Shown here piece by piece: positions 1 through 9,491 of a stretch of DNA of 64,000 bases; the stretch's first letter is position 1, and each line of letters opens with the position of its first letter. The notes below the pieces were generated by a model that was not told where the DNA came from, searched no databases, and saw nothing but the letters and a program-made list of their open reading frames with translations. Made by a program: the position numbers and the translations under genes. The stretch is from Clostridiales bacterium. GTDB taxonomy: Bacteria > Bacillota > Clostridia > Oscillospirales > Oscillospiraceae. The DNA is taken from NCBI GenBank assembly GCA_012719035.1, contig JAAYBD010000035.1, forward strand, positions 1-64,000. Reading direction: 5' to 3'.

Positions 1-125
1 GGCGGATGGAGTACAATCATCTGCGTCCCCATTCGTCGCTCGGCAACCTTACCCCAGAGGAGTATGCAGCAAAGCTGGCTGGTGGTTACTAACATTTCAC
101 CTGGTCGAACTTTGGGGGCAGGTCA
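1..125 (+). mobile_element. Right end of an IS3-family insertion sequence
   Basis: The window opens inside an insertion sequence. It holds the last codons of an IS3-type DDE transposase followed by a terminal inverted repeat at about 100-125. Read inwards, the end begins TGACCTGCCCCC, which is typical of IS3-family (IS150-like) termini ending in TG...CA. The left end and target duplication lie outside the window. The element stops 10 bases before the start codon of the next gene. Confidence 0.8.
3..92 (+). CDS. IS3-family transposase OrfB, C-terminal fragment (cut by window edge)
   Basis: Frame 3 reads RMEYNHLRPHSSLGNLTPEE and then YAAKLAGGY before TAA at 90-92. The YN-x-x-RPHSSLGN-x-TP-x-EY block is the hallmark C-terminus of IS3-family OrfB integrases (rve domain), just after the catalytic glutamate helix. 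Only 29 codons are visible because the gene begins before the window, so I cannot say whether the element is intact. The stop lies a few bases inside the terminal repeat, as is normal for these elements. Confidence 0.85.
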   Translation, partial: RMEYNHLRPHSSLGNLTPEEYAAKLAGGY

Positions 126-135
126 GGAGCAATAA

Positions 136-1743
136 ATGAAAATAACTTTTTTGGGTGCAACGCACGAAGTAACCGGAAGCTGCACTCTGATTGAAACAAA
201 CGGGAAGCATTTTCTTATAGACTGCGGCATGGAACAGGGAGCTGATATATTTGTTAATCAGGAAATACCGGTAAATCCTGCAGATATAGATTTTATTCTC
301 GTCACTCACGCGCATATCGACCACTCCGGCAAAATCCCTCTGCTCTGCAAAAACGGCTTCAACGGTAAAATTTATGCCACTGAAGAAACCGTTAACCTGT
401 GCAAAATAATGCTTTTAGACTCCGCACACATTCAGGAATTTGAAGCTGAATGGCGAAACCGCAAAGCAAAGCGTTCGGGCATGCCTCCCTATGAGCCGCT
501 TTACACCATAGCGGACGCTCAGTGCGCAACCTCAAAAATGCAGGGATGCCAATATGACGAATTAAAGCAGGTCTGTGAGAATGTTTCGGTACGCTTTAAT
601 GATATAGGACATCTGCTTGGCTCTTCAAGCATTGAAATATGGATAACCGAGGGGAACATTACAAAGAAAATAGTATTCAGCGGCGATGTCGGCAATAAGA
701 ATCGTCCGTTTTTGAACGAGCCGAAGAAGATAAGCGAAGCAGATTATCTTGTCGTAGAATCTACTTACGGGGACAGAAACCACCAGCCGGTTACAGATCC
801 GGCGCCGATTTTGGCAAACTGCCTGCAGCGTGCGCTTGACCGGGGCGGCAACGTCGTCATCCCTGCTTTTGCGGTGGGAAGGACACAGGAGGTGCTGGCC
901 CTTATCCGCAGAATAAAAGATGAAGGACTTGTAAAAGGGCATGATGGCTTTCCGGTTTATGTGGACAGTCCTCTTGCAAACGAGGCTACGGCGATATTCC
1001 TCCAAAGCAACCCGATGTCTTTCGATGAGGAAACAAGGGAACTTTTCAGAAAAGGAATCAACCCCCTCGTTTTCCCCGACCTGAAGATATCGGTATCGGC
1101 GGATGAATCGAGAGCAATAAACTTTAATCCCGAGCCGAAGGTCATCCTGTCCGCGTCGGGAATGTGCGAAGCCGGACGTGTACGCCACCATTTGAAGCAT
1201 AATTTGTGGAGAAAAGAAAGCCTTATTCTGTTCGTTGGATATCAGGCAAAAGGAACGCTTGGAAAAGCTCTTATTGATGGGGCAAAGGAGGTCAAGCTTT
1301 TCAGCGAGAGCATTTCAGTGGAAGCCGAAATCGACTCGATGCCCGGAATTAGCGGACATGCGGACAAGGACGGGCTTATTGACTGGATAAACGGATTTGA
1401 GAAAAAACCTCAGTTAGTTTTTGTAAATCATGGCGAGGACGAGGTTGCCATGAGCTTTGCAAAGACTTTGGAGGACGAATATTCGATTAATACGGCAGTG
1501 CCCTACAGCGGAACAAGCTACGACCTTTTGACGGGCAGCGTGGTTACGGAAACCGTAGGTATTCGCATTGAGAAAAAGGAACAGCGTCCCCGCGATGCGA
1601 GGGCTGCCAAAGTGTTTACAAGGCTTATTGCCGCATGCGACAAGCTTATGCGCGTTGCGAAAAGCTGTGACGGCATGGCTAACAAGGAGATTGCAAGATT
1701 TGCCGATCAGGTGGAGCAGCTTGCCGAAAAATGGAGCAGATGA
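136..1743 (+). CDS. MBL-fold / beta-CASP metallo-hydrolase (RNA exonuclease-like)
   Basis: A 535-residue protein with the metallo-beta-lactamase motif T-HAHIDHSG (His58, His60, Asp62, His63), a second metal ligand in DIGHLLGSS, the SGDVG block and a C-terminal GISGHADKDGL motif. The whole pattern fits the YSH1/CPSF-like beta-CASP family, whose characterised members are mRNA nucleases. RNase activity here is inference. The start ATG follows AGGAG at 125-129, and that ribosome site touches the inner end of the IS3 element. The gene's native promoter has therefore probably been displaced, and transcription may come from the insertion. It is followed by a strong bidirectional terminator and is not in an operon with the opposite-strand genes downstream. 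Confidence 0.88.
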   Translation: MKITFLGATHEVTGSCTLIETNGKHFLIDCGMEQGADIFVNQEIPVNPADIDFILVTHAHIDHSGKIPLLCKNGFNGKIYATEETVNLCKIMLLDSAHIQEFEAEWRNRKAKRSGMPPYEPLYTIADAQCATSKMQGCQYDELKQVCENVSVRFNDIGHLLGSSSIEIWITEGNITKKIVFSGDVGNKNRPFLNEPKKISEADYLVVESTYGDRNHQPVTDPAPILANCLQRALDRGGNVVIPAFAVGRTQEVLALIRRIKDEGLVKGHDGFPVYVDSPLANEATAIFLQSNPMSFDEETRELFRKGINPLVFPDLKISVSADESRAINFNPEPKVILSASGMCEAGRVRHHLKHNLWRKESLILFVGYQAKGTLGKALIDGAKEVKLFSESISVEAEIDSMPGISGHADKDGLIDWINGFEKKPQLVFVNHGEDEVAMSFAKTLEDEYSINTAVPYSGTSYDLLTGSVVTETVGIRIEKKEQRPRDARAAKVFTRLIAACDKLMRVAKSCDGMANKEIARFADQVEQLAEKWSR

Positions 1744-1781
1744 ATATAAAGCAGCCGCAAGTATTATAAGAATATACATAA

Positions 1782-1820
1782 CAAAGGGGTTCATCATTTT
1801 CGATGAACCCCTTTGATTTT
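1782..1820. terminator. Bidirectional intrinsic terminator
   Basis: A perfect 14-bp stem (1782-1795 with 1802-1815) with a 6-base loop is followed by a T-rich tract on the + strand. It lies between two convergent genes and probably serves both. Confidence 0.85.
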
Positions 1821-1839
1821 TTGATGTATATGATTTTAT

Positions 1840-2475
1840 TTAAGAATAGCAGCAGGGACAGAGCCTGCAAAAAAAATTTGCTGCACATAGCCAAAAACAG
1901 AGATTTCCGCCAAAATTCGAGGCAGGAAAGCCCTGACTATAGGAGCGGTAGAAAGTGCCGCCCTGCTGAAGCTCGTTCAGCAGACTGCGGTATTCCATGT
2001 TGCCGGGGTCCATTCTTACTGCCGTTTCGGCGTGTTCCTTTGCTATGATCCTGTTGCCGAGACCGTAATTTGCAAGTGCGCTCAGATAGTACCAACGTCC
2101 GCTCCGACTTGTTTCCGGAACACCTGAAAGAGCATTGAGCGCTTCGTGAAAATGGCTTGTCTTGATATAATTCATTGCCGCGCGCAAAGCCGTCAGTTCC
2201 TCATCCGTATCCGCGCGGTAGTTCCCGCCGAATCCGGAGCCGTACCTCGTATAAGATCCGAAGCCGCCGAAGCCGCCGGCGTTGGGCTGAGGGTTTTTAA
2301 TCTGGTCATAGGCGGCGTTTATCTCGTTCATTTTACGCTCTGCCTCTTTGTCGCCCGGATTCATATCAGGATGATATTTTTTTGCCAGTGTGCGGTATGC
2401 TTTTTTTATCTCTTCGTCGCTGGCATTGGGAGAAACGCCGAGGACTTTATAAGGGTCTGCAATCATAGGCGTCAA
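1840..2475 (-). CDS. J-domain (DnaJ-like) protein with TPR-like region and Cys-rich tail
   Basis: 211 residues. The N-terminal J domain (about residues 7-65) reads [20 protein letters not shown] with the diagnostic HPD tripeptide in YHPDMNPG. It should stimulate an Hsp70 partner. A Gly/Phe-rich linker ([18 protein letters not shown]) follows, then a helical TPR-like segment (about 90-170) and a short tail with six cysteines ending CRLCPCCYS. There is no DnaJ zinc-finger set of four CxxCxGxG repeats, so it is a specialised co-chaperone rather than housekeeping DnaJ. Its ATG overlaps the stop of the upstream gene (ATGA), indicating translational coupling. Confidence 0.85.
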   Translation of the reverse strand: MTPMIADPYKVLGVSPNASDEEIKKAYRTLAKKYHPDMNPGDKEAERKMNEINAAYDQIKNPQPNAGGFGGFGSYTRYGSGFGGNYRADTDEELTALRAAMNYIKTSHFHEALNALSGVPETSRSGRWYYLSALANYGLGNRIIAKEHAETAVRMDPGNMEYRSLLNELQQGGTFYRSYSQGFPASNFGGNLCFWLCAANFFCRLCPCCYS

Positions 2476-3308
2476 TCTCCTTTTTGCCTTGCCTTTTTCG
2501 CCTGTTCAAGCTCATACTTTGCCCAAACGCCCGAGCATAGTATGTTGCGCATTATGGACACATCCTCCACTAAGGGAAGCTTTTCAAACTCTATCGTACA
2601 ATTTCCGATAAGCATTGTCAATATTTCCTTGAAATACTCATCGCTTCTTCCCGATTTTTTTAAATCGGCAAGGGGATTATAGCGATGTTTTTTAACGTCT
2701 TTTGGAAGGTCTAAAACTGCGTCCATGATGTAGATGAATTCTCCGAGAGAGGAGGCCATTGCCCTAAGAGTGTCTGACCACCTGTCCTCGCTGAGGACAA
2801 AAATCTCGCCCATCATTTCACCGAAGGTCTTTGCACCCTCATCTGGGCAGCTTTCGCCGGATTTTTCAAGTTTCGACAATCGTGTGATGCAGTCTTCCAT
2901 AGCGCCGCACTGACGGGGATAGCGCAGCGATATTTCTTTGTACTTTTTTCTTAGTATGCCCGCGTAAATCAGGCTTAAAATGTTCTTGTCATCATGCCAG
3001 TTGTCCAGCTGATTGAGATAGGCAAGAGCGATATTCATGTCCGCAGCATAATCCGTTATACCGGCAGTAAGGTAGCTGTGAGGTTTGCAGGGGCGGATTA
3101 TGCAGCGTTCCTCTCCTGTCACCGTTTCAGGCTCGTTAAGAGAATTTAAAACCAGAATAAGGAAAGTCATGTCATAATTAAGCGTCATTCGCCCAAACTG
3201 CCCATGGCGCTCTTTGAGCGCGTGGCAAAGCCCGCAATAGACAGACTTATAGCGGGCCTTGTCCTCATCCGACAGAATTTCGCTGTTGGCAATTACGTAA
3301 CCGAAAAT
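2472..3308 (-). CDS. DUF5685 family protein, apparent ATT start
   Basis: The conventional first ATG (3188) gives 238 residues, but the same open frame continues 40 codons upstream into clearly coding sequence. That part reads [20 protein letters not shown] followed by [15 protein letters not shown]. An N-terminal FGYV and a YCGLC-x-AL motif are what I recall of DUF5685. An in-frame stop (3315-3317) leaves no ATG/GTG/TTG before FGYV. The codon in the expected position is ATT (3306-3308), with GGGAG 9 bases upstream. Length from ATT is 278 residues. It lies between a zinc-ribbon membrane protein and a J protein in one operon. Function is unknown; the paired cysteines suggest metal binding. Confidence 0.75.
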   Translation of the reverse strand: MFGYVIANSEILSDEDKARYKSVYCGLCHALKERHGQFGRMTLNYDMTFLILVLNSLNEPETVTGEERCIIRPCKPHSYLTAGITDYAADMNIALAYLNQLDNWHDDKNILSLIYAGILRKKYKEISLRYPRQCGAMEDCITRLSKLEKSGESCPDEGAKTFGEMMGEIFVLSEDRWSDTLRAMASSLGEFIYIMDAVLDLPKDVKKHRYNPLADLKKSGRSDEYFKEILTMLIGNCTIEFEKLPLVEDVSIMRNILCSGVWAKYELEQAKKARQKGD

Positions 3309-3323
3309 GCGGCATCACTCCCA

Positions 3324-3728
3324 TCAGGTTTTTTTCTCAAAAGCAGTTCCGCATTTTTTGCATACAACGCGGATTTTTCCCTTGCCCTTAGGCACGCGCA
3401 GCATTGCTCTGCAGGAGGGGCATTTAAAAAACCTATATTCTCTTCTCTGCTTCCACATATCACGTCGGAGCCCGAACCATTCGGTTATACGGTGCTTGCG
3501 GCTTAGGTATTTTGCATTCTCTGTGCGGCGCTTCTCGATGTTTTTGGAGAAAATGCGGAAATAGGATAAAGCCATTGTAAGCACCGCAAGAGTGAAAACA
3601 GCCGTTTTTGCACTCGCCCCCAAAAACAGGGAAACAGCAAGCAAAATAAAAGTCACATAGGTCAGGAACTTTGACAGTTCATCCATCCCATAGCGTCCGA
3701 ACATGAACCTGGCGAATTTTTGTTTCAT
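3324..3728 (-). CDS. Small membrane protein with C-terminal zinc ribbon
   Basis: 134 residues from the ATG at 3728, chosen because AAGGAAG sits 6 bases upstream; an in-frame ATG at 3746 has no good site. Residues about 22-60 form two hydrophobic membrane segments separated by a short turn. A basic stretch then leads to a C-terminal zinc-ribbon pair, CPSC and CKKC, about 22 residues apart. I do not know its function. It is the first gene of a three-gene operon with DUF5685 and a J protein. Confidence 0.75.
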   Translation of the reverse strand: MKQKFARFMFGRYGMDELSKFLTYVTFILLAVSLFLGASAKTAVFTLAVLTMALSYFRIFSKNIEKRRTENAKYLSRKHRITEWFGLRRDMWKQRREYRFFKCPSCRAMLRVPKGKGKIRVVCKKCGTAFEKKT

Positions 3729-3825
3729 GCTGATCTTCCTTTGCATTTTTGACTGAACCCATACATAGTCATATTATTTACCGAAGAGCTGTATTTTCTG
3801 AAAAGGCGCAATATTGAATATGTTT

Positions 3826-5655
3826 CTATGCGATATCGTCATCAAACTGGCTGTTGTAAAGCTCTGCATAGAATCCGCCTTCAGCCAAGAGCTCCTCATG
3901 TGTCCCGCGTTCGATAATGCGGCCGTCTCTCATAACGAGGATAAGGTCCGCACTTTTTATTGTTGACAATCTGTGAGCGATTATAAACGATGTCCTGCCC
4001 TCCGTCAGCTTATCCATTGCACGCTGTATCTGAATTTCCGTACGGGTATCGACAGAGCTTGTAGCTTCATCCAGAATGAGCAGAGGGGAGTTTTCGATTA
4101 TTGCACGGGCAATAGTGAGAAGCTGGCGCTGACCCGCTGAGAGATTTGCATTATCGCCTAAAACGGTGTTGTATCCGTCAGGCAAGGTGCGTATATAGTG
4201 ATCGAGCCCGACTGCCTTGCAGGCAGATATAACTTCTTCATCAGATACGTTTTTCTTGCTGAAAACGATGTTTTCGCGGATAGTACCCTCAAAAAGCCAT
4301 GTATCCTGCAAAACCATGCAGAACTGGTCATGGACACACTGCCTTGTCATTTTGCTGATAGGTATACCGTCTATCAGTATCTCGCCGCCGTCAAGTTCAT
4401 AAAACCGCATGAGAAGATTGACTATAGTTGTTTTTCCGCTGCCCGTCGGACCGACTATTGCGATTTTCTGACCCCGTTTGGCGTGGGCTGTAAAGTCCTT
4501 GATTATTTCTCTGTCGGGATTGTAGCTGAATTTTATGTCGCGGAACTCCACTTCGCCCTGTGATTCGTGAACCGAGACAGCGTTTTCCGCTTCCGGGGAA
4601 AGCTCCGTTTCATCCAAAAATTCAAATACTCTCTCTGCCGCCGCCGCTGTGGACTGCAAAGTCGTCATGGACTGGGCAAGCTGTGAAAGCGGTTGAGTGA
4701 AAAGGCGGATATAGACCATAAAGGCGACTATGACCTCAAATCCGATTTTTCCGTCCAATGCGAGGGCACCGCCGACTACGCAAACGGAAACAAAGCCAAA
4801 ATTTCCGATGAAGTTCATAAGCGGCATCATGATACCCGAAATGAACTGGGACTTCCACGCGCTCTCGTACAGTCTGTCATTCATCTCCTTGAAGACTTGA
4901 ACCGACTGTTCTTCGCCGTTATATGCCCTGACGATGTTCAGTCCCGAGTATGTTTCTTCTATGTGACCGTTGATTTTTCCAAGCTCTTTCTGCTGGCGCT
5001 TAAAATGCTTTTGCGAACGGGCGACTATTGCCATCATGATCGAAAAGCCGATCAAGGTTGACAGGATGCCCACCAGCGTCAAAGTCGCGTTTGTAACGAG
5101 CATCATGATTAGAGAGCCAAGGAAAAGTGCCAGAGCGCTCGTAAGCTGCCCCACGCTCATATTCAGCGTCTGCCCGATAGTATCGACATCGTTTGTTACG
5201 CGGCTTAAAACATCGCCGAAGCTGACATTATCAAAATATTTAAGAGGAAGGCGATTTATTTTTTGACTTATCTGAGCGCGCATGGATTTTGTAAGCTTCT
5301 GCGTGACAGTTGCCATAATGAAGCCCTGCATGTAGGAGCAAACAGCACCGATGCCATATAGAATGGCAAGCGTAAGAGCTATTTTTCCGACGGCATCAAG
5401 GTCAATGCCGGTAACGACACCGTCAATGATAAGCTTTGTGATTTTTTGAAGTCTGCCGGGTCCCATTATTGTAAATATGGCACCTGCCGCGGAGAGTGCG
5501 AATGCAAGAATAATAGGCAAGGCATAGGGCTTGCAGAAGCCCGTAAAACGGGACAATGCGCTTTTGAAATTCTTAGGCTTTTCAAAGGATTGGTTTCCGT
5601 TAAAACCTCCGGGACCTCTGCGCGGTGCGTTGTTGTTTTTTCTGGAATTATCCAT
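3826..5655 (-). CDS. ABC exporter half-transporter with canonical ATPase site
   Basis: 609 residues, with a six-helix ABC transmembrane domain (about 40-330) fused to a nucleotide-binding domain (about 370-600). It has Walker A GPTGSGKTT, signature LSAGQRQ, Walker B LLILDEATSSVD with the catalytic glutamate, and switch His in IIAHRLST. The start is the ATG at 5655, 7 bases after GGAGGAG; a TTG two codons earlier is less likely. It overlaps the end of the partner gene by 8 bases. The pair matches heterodimeric type IV exporters (BmrCD/TM287-288 type), which export drugs or lipophilic compounds. The substrate cannot be told from sequence. Confidence 0.9.
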   Translation of the reverse strand: MDNSRKNNNAPRRGPGGFNGNQSFEKPKNFKSALSRFTGFCKPYALPIILAFALSAAGAIFTIMGPGRLQKITKLIIDGVVTGIDLDAVGKIALTLAILYGIGAVCSYMQGFIMATVTQKLTKSMRAQISQKINRLPLKYFDNVSFGDVLSRVTNDVDTIGQTLNMSVGQLTSALALFLGSLIMMLVTNATLTLVGILSTLIGFSIMMAIVARSQKHFKRQQKELGKINGHIEETYSGLNIVRAYNGEEQSVQVFKEMNDRLYESAWKSQFISGIMMPLMNFIGNFGFVSVCVVGGALALDGKIGFEVIVAFMVYIRLFTQPLSQLAQSMTTLQSTAAAAERVFEFLDETELSPEAENAVSVHESQGEVEFRDIKFSYNPDREIIKDFTAHAKRGQKIAIVGPTGSGKTTIVNLLMRFYELDGGEILIDGIPISKMTRQCVHDQFCMVLQDTWLFEGTIRENIVFSKKNVSDEEVISACKAVGLDHYIRTLPDGYNTVLGDNANLSAGQRQLLTIARAIIENSPLLILDEATSSVDTRTEIQIQRAMDKLTEGRTSFIIAHRLSTIKSADLILVMRDGRIIERGTHEELLAEGGFYAELYNSQFDDDIA

Positions 5656-7411
5656 TTGCAAGCTCCTCCTCCGAAAGCTGTGAAAGGGCGATCTCTCTGT
5701 ATACCTCGCACGATTTCATAAGCTCGCTGTGTGTTCCCATACCGGCAACCTCTCCGTTTTCAAGAACAACGATTTTGTCTGCATCGCGGATAGTGCCAAT
5801 GCGTTGTGCGACTATAATAGAGGTCGTGCCGAAAAGCTCGTTTTTTAAAGCGGCGCGAAGATTTTTATCGGTCTTGAAATCCAACGCGGAAAACGAGTCG
5901 TCAAATATGAAAATCTCTGGATCGCGGCATATTGCTCTCGCAATGCACAGTCTTTGCTTCTGACCGCCGGACACATTTGTTCCGCCCTGTGAAATGGGTG
6001 AATCATAGCCATCGGGCATCTGCTCAACAAAATCGGCACTCTGTGCGATTCGTACGGCGTTTTTTATTGCTTCTACGGTTTTTTCGTCCTTGCCGTTATC
6101 GCCATAGGCTACGTTTGAAAAGACAGTGCCGGAGAAAAGGACGGAGCGCTGGGGAATATAGCCGAGCTTGTTTCTAAGCTGCTTCTGTGTATATTCGCGG
6201 ACATCAACACCATCGACCAGCACTTGACCCTCCGTAGCATCGTAAAAGCGGGGGATAAGGTTGACTATGGTGCTTTTTCCGCTGCCGGTAGAGCCTATGA
6301 AAGCAACGGTCTCGCCCTTATGCGCCGTAAAGGATACATTGCGGATAACATAGTCCTCCGCATTGGGGTATTTAAAGCTTACATTCCTGAACTCGACTTC
6401 ACCCTCAAGATTATCCGGTCCAATCAGTCCCGGACCATCGGAAACGGTGCCTTCCGTTTCAAGAACGTCGTTTATTCTCCGCGCTGAAACGCTTACACGG
6501 GGAAACATTATGAATATCATCGTCATCATCATAAAGGATATGACAATTTGCATTGCGTATTGGGAAAACACGACCATATTGGAAAACAGAGTTACCTTTT
6601 CCGTAAACCCCGCCGCATTGATAAGGGAGGCTCCGATCCAGTAAACGGAGAGCGTAAGACCGTTCATGATAATGGTCATACAGGGCATGATTATCGCCAT
6701 TATACGTGTGGTAAAAAGATGATTGCCGGTCAGCTCATTATTGACTGCCATGAATTTCTTCTGCTGAAAAGTCTCTGCATTATAGGCGCGCACAACGCGA
6801 AGCCCCGTAAGATTTTCGCGTGTGATACGGTTAAGACCATCCGTAAGATTTTGTATTTGCCTGAAGCGGGGCAGTACAAGCATAGATACTGTGGTGACAA
6901 TAATGAGAAGAAAAGCAACGGTGACAGCCGTCGCCAATGTCCATTCCGAACCCTTGCCGGCGATCTTGAAAACCGCCCAGACAGCCATGATAGGGGCCTT
7001 TATCATAATCTGAAGCCCGAGCGCTATCAGCATCTGGACCTGATTGACATCGTTCGTCGAGCGGGTGATAAGGCTCGGAGTAGAGAACTTGTTGATCTCG
7101 CCCAGCGAGAAGGACAAGACCTTATCAAATATAGAAAGTCGGAGCCGTTTGGAAAATCCGGCAGCAATATGCGCTGCGAGAAATCCAACGACAACGGATG
7201 CCGCAAGACTGCCCAAAGCACATAGGAGCATTTTTCCGCCGGCGAACCAGATATCGGACATTTCGCTTCCGGGAGTCTGAACAAGGCGGGTTATTTCGGC
7301 CATATAATCGGGAAGCCGCAGGTCAAGAAAAACCTGCAGCGCTACAAGGGCAGTGCTTATAGCAGACATCAGCCACTCCAGTGGGGATAAACGTCTCAAA
7401 AGCTTTATCAT
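5648..7411 (-). CDS. ABC exporter half-transporter with degenerate ATPase site
   Basis: 587 residues with the same layout as its partner: six membrane helices followed by an NBD with Walker A GSTGSGKST and signature VSGGQKQR. Walker B reads IFIFDDSFSALD, so the catalytic glutamate is replaced by Asp. The switch region is IIVAQRIGT, with Gln where the switch His is expected. Both changes are typical of the degenerate-site subunit of heterodimeric exporters, leaving one active hydrolysis site per dimer. AAAGGAA stands 8 bases before the ATG. It is first in a two-gene operon. Confidence 0.9.
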   Translation of the reverse strand: MIKLLRRLSPLEWLMSAISTALVALQVFLDLRLPDYMAEITRLVQTPGSEMSDIWFAGGKMLLCALGSLAASVVVGFLAAHIAAGFSKRLRLSIFDKVLSFSLGEINKFSTPSLITRSTNDVNQVQMLIALGLQIMIKAPIMAVWAVFKIAGKGSEWTLATAVTVAFLLIIVTTVSMLVLPRFRQIQNLTDGLNRITRENLTGLRVVRAYNAETFQQKKFMAVNNELTGNHLFTTRIMAIIMPCMTIIMNGLTLSVYWIGASLINAAGFTEKVTLFSNMVVFSQYAMQIVISFMMMTMIFIMFPRVSVSARRINDVLETEGTVSDGPGLIGPDNLEGEVEFRNVSFKYPNAEDYVIRNVSFTAHKGETVAFIGSTGSGKSTIVNLIPRFYDATEGQVLVDGVDVREYTQKQLRNKLGYIPQRSVLFSGTVFSNVAYGDNGKDEKTVEAIKNAVRIAQSADFVEQMPDGYDSPISQGGTNVSGGQKQRLCIARAICRDPEIFIFDDSFSALDFKTDKNLRAALKNELFGTTSIIVAQRIGTIRDADKIVVLENGEVAGMGTHSELMKSCEVYREIALSQLSEEELANG

Positions 7412-7602
7412 AGAGGTTTCCTTTCATTTTAATTATCCATAAAAAAGTATAATAAAGAGTATATACGATGGCAAATCAAAGTCAACAGAAAATGATGGAT
7501 CAATAGTAAACATACTGTAAATTCAGTACATAAAAACTCAAATTTGCCCATAGCTGAATAATTATGTACCGATAATCGCGGATTGATTGGCAAAAATGTT
7601 AA

Positions 7603-7631
7603 TTGCATTATGTTATAAAGTGGTATACAAT
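7603..7631 (+). promoter_or_regulatory. Candidate sigma-A promoter of pckG
   Basis: TTGCAT (7603-7608), a 17-base spacer and TACAAT (7626-7631), about 45 bases before the pckG start codon. The -35 is weak and the -10 good. The 266-base region 7412-7677 also contains the divergent promoter of the ABC operon, which I could not place. Confidence 0.45.
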
Positions 7632-7677
7632 CAATCTTGTTGCCAAAAGTTATAAACAAATCAAACGGGGGAACGAG

Positions 7678-9441
7678 ATGAATATAACCGGGAATAAACA
7701 CATCACCGATTGGATTGCGGAAGTTGCCGCAAAGGCAAAGCCCGACCGAATCGTATGGATAGATGGAAGTGAAAAGCAGCTTGAAGAACTTCGGGAGCTC
7801 GCTGTAAAAAGCGGGAGCATGATAAAACTGAACGAGGAAAAACTTCCGAATTGTTTTCTTCACCGCACCGACCCCGATGACGTTGCGAGAGTGGAGAACC
7901 GTACGTACATCTGCTGCAAAAACGAGGAGGACGCAGGTCCCACAAACCATTGGATGGAGCCTTCAGCAATGTACAAAAAGCTGGATGGCATACTGGAAGG
8001 CTCAATGAAAGGGAGAACAATGTATGTGATCCCTTACTCGATGGGGGTTATAGGTTCACCGTTCGCGAAATATGGAATCGAATTGACGGACTCCACCTAC
8101 GTTGTCTTGAATATGGTTATCATGACGCGCGCAGGCAAGGAAGTTCTTGAAGCGCTCGGAGACAGCGCGGATTTTATAAAGGGCATACATACACAGGGAA
8201 CGCTCGACAAGGAAAATAAATATATCGTTCAGTTCCCTGAGGACAATACTATTATATCCGTAAATTCCAATTACGGCGGAAATGTTTTGCAGGGCAAAAA
8301 GTGCTTTGCACTTCGTATAGCCTCCAACCTTGGCAGAAAAGAGGGGTGGATGGCAGAGCATATGCTGATTCTGGGAATAGAAAATCCGCAGGGAGAAGTC
8401 CGCTATGTCTGCGGGGCGTTCCCCTCAGCCTGCGGCAAGACGAACCTTGCCATGCTCATTCCGCCGGAAGGGTACAGGATCAACGGCTGGAAAACATGGT
8501 GTGTCGGTGACGATATAGCATGGCTTCGCCCCGGGAAGGACGGAAGACTGTGGGCGGTAAATCCCGAAAACGGATTTTTCGGGGTTGCTCCCGGGACAAG
8601 CATGAAATCAAATCCAAACGCGCTTGAGTGTACGCATGAGGGCACGATATTCACGAATGTAGCTCTTGATACTTCCGATAATACCGTATGGTGGGAGGGG
8701 ATGACAAAAACGCCGCCCGCCCACGCGATCGACTGGCTCGGGAAACCTTGGACACCGGAGAGCGGAACAAAGGCCGCGCATCCGAACTCCCGCTTTACAG
8801 CGCCGGCGAGAAACTGCCCCTGCAAATCTCCCGAATTTGATAACCCTAACGGAGTTCCCATATCCGCTATTATCTTCGGAGGACGCAGGGCGAAAACCGC
8901 TCCGCTGGTGTACCAATCCCGCGATTGGAATCATGGCGTATTTGTCGGTTCCATAATGGCTTCCGAGACAACAGCCGCAGCCAACGGAGATGTCGGTGTT
9001 GTGCGCCGCGATCCGATGGCGATGCTGCCATTCTGCGGATACCACATGGCAGATTATTGGCAGCATTGGATAGATATGGGTAAAAAGGCTAATAATTTGC
9101 CAAAGATATTCAATGTCAACTGGTTCAGAACAAATGACGACGGCTGCTTTATCTGGCCCGGTTTCGGGGATAATCTCCGCGTACTCGAATGGATTTTAAA
9201 GCGTTGCTTTAACGAAACGGACGCAAAGGAATGTGCGCTTGGGTATGTCCCTTATGAGTCCGATATAAACCTTGAAGGTTCGGGCATTGATGAAGAGACA
9301 CTTAGCAGTCTGTTATACATAGACAGCGAACTGTGGCGAAAAGAAGCGGCGGATATCCGCGAATATTACACCAGCTTCGGGGCAAAGGTTCCAAAAGAGC
9401 TGTGGGAATCGCTTGAAACGCTTGAAAATAATTTGAAATAA
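7678..9441 (+). CDS. pckG: Phosphoenolpyruvate carboxykinase (GTP)
   Basis: 587 residues, the usual length of GTP-dependent PEPCK, which interconverts oxaloacetate + GTP and PEP + GDP + CO2. The hyper-reactive-Cys P-loop FPSACGKTNLAM is at about 246-257, the substrate loop GKKCFALRIAS lies upstream, and the metal/nucleotide segment GDDIAWLRPG follows. The start is ATG 7678 after GGGGGAACGAG; an in-frame TTG 25 codons earlier lacks a ribosome site. In anaerobic clostridia the enzyme can run in the carboxylating direction for C4 acid fermentation; the direction here is inference. It is monocistronic and ends in a strong terminator. Confidence 0.95.
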   Translation: MNITGNKHITDWIAEVAAKAKPDRIVWIDGSEKQLEELRELAVKSGSMIKLNEEKLPNCFLHRTDPDDVARVENRTYICCKNEEDAGPTNHWMEPSAMYKKLDGILEGSMKGRTMYVIPYSMGVIGSPFAKYGIELTDSTYVVLNMVIMTRAGKEVLEALGDSADFIKGIHTQGTLDKENKYIVQFPEDNTIISVNSNYGGNVLQGKKCFALRIASNLGRKEGWMAEHMLILGIENPQGEVRYVCGAFPSACGKTNLAMLIPPEGYRINGWKTWCVGDDIAWLRPGKDGRLWAVNPENGFFGVAPGTSMKSNPNALECTHEGTIFTNVALDTSDNTVWWEGMTKTPPAHAIDWLGKPWTPESGTKAAHPNSRFTAPARNCPCKSPEFDNPNGVPISAIIFGGRRAKTAPLVYQSRDWNHGVFVGSIMASETTAAANGDVGVVRRDPMAMLPFCGYHMADYWQHWIDMGKKANNLPKIFNVNWFRTNDDGCFIWPGFGDNLRVLEWILKRCFNETDAKECALGYVPYESDINLEGSGIDEETLSSLLYIDSELWRKEAADIREYYTSFGAKVPKELWESLETLENNLK

Positions 9442-9447
9442 ATAAAA

Positions 9448-9480
9448 CGGGACTTTGAATCAATTCAAGGTCCCGCTTTT
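9448..9480. terminator. Bidirectional terminator between pckG and murF
   Basis: A 12-bp stem with one G-U pair (9448-9459 with 9464-9475) is flanked by an A run on the left and CTTTT on the right, so it can act on both convergent genes. Confidence 0.85.
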
Positions 9481-9491
9481 AATTATATGCT

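Noticed and set aside
625-1200. 191-codon open frame on the minus strand
   Set aside because: Antisense to the beta-CASP hydrolase; no start signal or motif.
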